From the NCBI GenBank assembly GCA_027186245.1, contig CP114485.1, positions 9,390,001-9,454,000 on the forward strand: a DNA stretch of 64,000 nt, read 5' to 3'. Below, one piece after another: positions 61,932 to 64,000 of the stretch (positions are counted from its first letter, which is position 1; each line of letters opens with the position of its first letter). The position numbers were made by a program, and so were the translations under genes. Under the pieces are notes generated by a model. That model was not told the origin of the DNA, searched no databases, and saw nothing but the letters and a program-made list of their open reading frames with translations. Source of the stretch: Coriaria nepalensis (taxonomy: Eukaryota > Streptophyta > Magnoliopsida > Cucurbitales > Coriariaceae).

Positions 61932-63529
61932 TTACTTTTTCATCACAAAATTGATTGTTCCTTGGGCAGCACGCTTGAGAAGAACTTCCCTAGCCTCAAT
62001 TGCTATACCTTCAGGCTACATGGAGAGTTTGATCAAATTTACTGAACCGCAGTTAGTATAACAATTGGAAACTGGAAAAGACAGTTTGGGCCTCTCAAAC
62101 TTAAATATGATAATTTAAAATTTCAGTTTACCATACCTCTTCTGGAAACCAAACCCCGGGTTGTGTGCTTCCTTCAAGAAGAGCGAGAGCAAATGCCGCT
62201 GTTGCAGTTCCTACTGAGCTGAAAAGCAAAACCTATGTTACCTAATAATAAGAACATAAGACTTCATTGAGGATTGATATGGCATTGATGCAGTCGTTTG
62301 AGAGTTAAGCAAGAGCTTTTAAATTGCTGGAAACTTACACAGAGAGTCTTCTGTGACTGAATATACCAACTGTATCGTGACCATCTGAACACTCCAGATC
62401 AACCTGCTCAAGATTGGGCAAAAGATGGAAATGAAAGGAAAAGTTTACTTTTATCGAACATGAGTGAAGAAAGAATTATATTGTTAGCAAGATGCTGTAT
62501 ACCCGCATAGATACACGTTCTCCAGCAATCCCATCAACTGCCCGAACTACAGGATCAAACAATTGAACCAATTCTTGGACTTTGCTTCTGTCTCTAAGAT
62601 ATTCCTGCAAGATTTACTTATTCTAACCTCGATAGAAGAATCTAAAACAAAGCTACCTCTAATTTGAATATCCGTGTATATTTATTTGATGCAAATCTAT
62701 CCTTTAGAATTCATCACAAAATCAGAACCAATAGATGATATGTTATAGAGTTATTAAATAACTTAGTACTTACTACACATAGATCCAAACAAGAGCCAGT
62801 ATAGGTCACATTCAAAATATCTGGCCATAAATATAGGCAATTTAAAGGCCATAAATACAGGCAATTTAAAGTCCATAACATAAGGAAATGGTGGAAAATA
62901 AAAGTAAAAATCCTTACCATAGGAAACAAACTAGTCATTGCTAACATTCCCCAATTCCAGAAAAATGGTGCAGTACCAAATCGAGCACTGACAGTTGGCA
63001 CTCCCAGAACCTCATGAGCGCTTTTTACCTCTGGCAAATTTCTAATTAAGAAAAAAAAGAAACCCCCATGTTAGTATAATACTCTGGAATTAGCTCAAGT
63101 GTTTCAAATGAGCCGCTTATGGACAAAGGCTGCCTTATCAAAAACATATTCACCGTACAAAAGTAATGGAAAATTTTTAGAGTAAATCATATGAGTCATC
63201 TTTTAGATCTAATAGAATTTCATAGCAACTTACAGTAGATAGACATCTCTCTTTCCAATCCCTTTTCCAAAATCAATGTTGAGCATTCCACTGTAAGGTT
63301 TTAGTTTGATTTTTTCTCCTGCTTCAAATACAATTCTTTAGCATCACTCCCAGAATACTCGACTAACTCCAAGATAGACAACAAGAAATATAGAAAGGGA
63401 AAACCATAATCGTACATAGCTATTGACAGACCTTTATTATAGGCAACTACCTCCTCTCCGAGAAGTAAGAAGCTAGTGGCTAATATCGTAGGACCAGCAC
63501 CACCAGTACCGGCTGTGTAGTAGTAAAAT
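61932..63529 (-). CDS. Saccharopine-dehydrogenase-like protein, C-terminal half (5' partial)
   Basis: Plant homologues are annotated as saccharopine-dehydrogenase-like Rossmann-fold proteins. The true substrate is unknown to me, and the NAD(P)-binding N-terminus is not in the window. Seven coding exons (- strand): 63432-63529, 63234-63318, 62918-63041, 62503-62604, 62339-62403, 62137-62218 and 61932-62015, ending TAA, with frame kept across all joins. Conserved text includes YYYTAGTGGAGPTILATSFL, GEEVVAYNKGEKIKLKPYSG, FGKGIGKRDVYLLNLPEV, ARFGTAPFFWNWGM, DPVVRAVDGIAGERVSMR, DLECSDGHDTVGIFSH and GSTQPGVWFPEEPEGIAIEA. It ends INFVMKK. No disruption is seen, and the remaining 5' exons should lie beyond 64000. 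Confidence 0.88.
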
Positions 63530-64000
63530 CTGAAAATAAAAATAATTTAAAAAAAAAAGAAGAAAAAAATGGAAATTAGATATTTATGGGGTTATTCTTC
63601 AAATCGATGAACAATTTTCCGAAATACGGAGTGAAAATACAAGCAATAAAATTTCACAAATTTTTTAATGAGACATATACCAAGTTAAACAAAAATAGTG
63701 TGCAATGTTCTTTTTATAGGATATATCATGTATGGTACACGCACATAAATTTAGTATGAATCGTCTATGGTACGATAATGTATGCAATATTCGCTTTCCT
63801 TTTCCTACTTACAAAAAGCATTACAAAAAGATGATTGACTAGTGAGAAAATTGTTACCATTAGAAAGCATTTTCTAAAAGAGGTATTTCAATTGATGTTG
63901 GTCTGACAGAAACCATAGATGTATACATACAGCACAGCCATGTAACCCATTCAAATATATATCCATTGATCAAGAGTTTTACAGCGAAAAGTTCCAGTAT
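63530..64000 (-). other. Intron of the saccharopine-dehydrogenase-like gene
   Basis: AT-rich DNA upstream (- strand) of the exon starting at 63529. It carries an acceptor (TTTTATTTTCAG) and no further exon that I could recognise before the window edge. Confidence 0.6.

Noticed and set aside
1..64000. tRNA, rRNA or snRNA genes
   Set aside because: I saw no A/B-box tRNA cloverleaf or rRNA core by eye, though a covariance-model scan could still find one.

Overview
This window looks like nuclear DNA of a flowering plant, probably a eudicot. The genes are split by AT-rich GT-AG introns, every host gene matches a plant family, and the spaces between genes are full of decayed Ty1/copia retrotransposons, foldback elements and microsatellites. 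I cannot name the species. Gene models were built by hand by joining exons in frame across GT/AG sites. Reading frame is kept through every complete model, but UTR ends are not resolved.

Layout. At the left edge (1-1531, + strand) lie an unidentified coding tail and the last two exons of SEC62, an ER translocon subunit. A repeat-rich spacer follows. NF-YA (3294-5953, - strand) is a CCAAT-box transcription factor with a miR169-type target site in its 3' UTR and a foldback MITE in its last intron. Head-to-head with it is TRAUCO/ASH2-like (7907-11172, +), the SPRY subunit of the H3K4 methyltransferase complex. A decayed copia element follows (12.3-14.9 kb). An ABCG half-size transporter with nine coding exons occupies 16025-20462 (-). 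From 21.6 to 32 kb there is no host gene, only copia debris and a Mutator-like element with long terminal inverted repeats and a 9-bp target-site duplication (27137-28262). A CCCH zinc-finger/RRM protein (32511-35421, +) and a large TPR-plus-J-domain co-chaperone (41611-49007, +, twelve coding exons) come next. From 49.3 to 60.8 kb lies a retrotransposon graveyard in both orientations. The 3' half of a saccharopine-dehydrogenase-like gene (61932-63529, -) closes the window, and its 5' exons lie beyond the right edge.

The host genes do not form a pathway or operon. They are independent housekeeping and regulatory genes: protein translocation, transcription, chromatin, lipid export, RNA binding, chaperone and an oxidoreductase-like protein. 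I found no clearly novel system. The best leads are the long-inverted-repeat element with internal 76-bp repeats, the two intronic MITEs, the miR169 site, the foreign coding tail just upstream of the SEC62 exons, and a GC-rich island with heptamer arrays and an exact 30-bp duplication.
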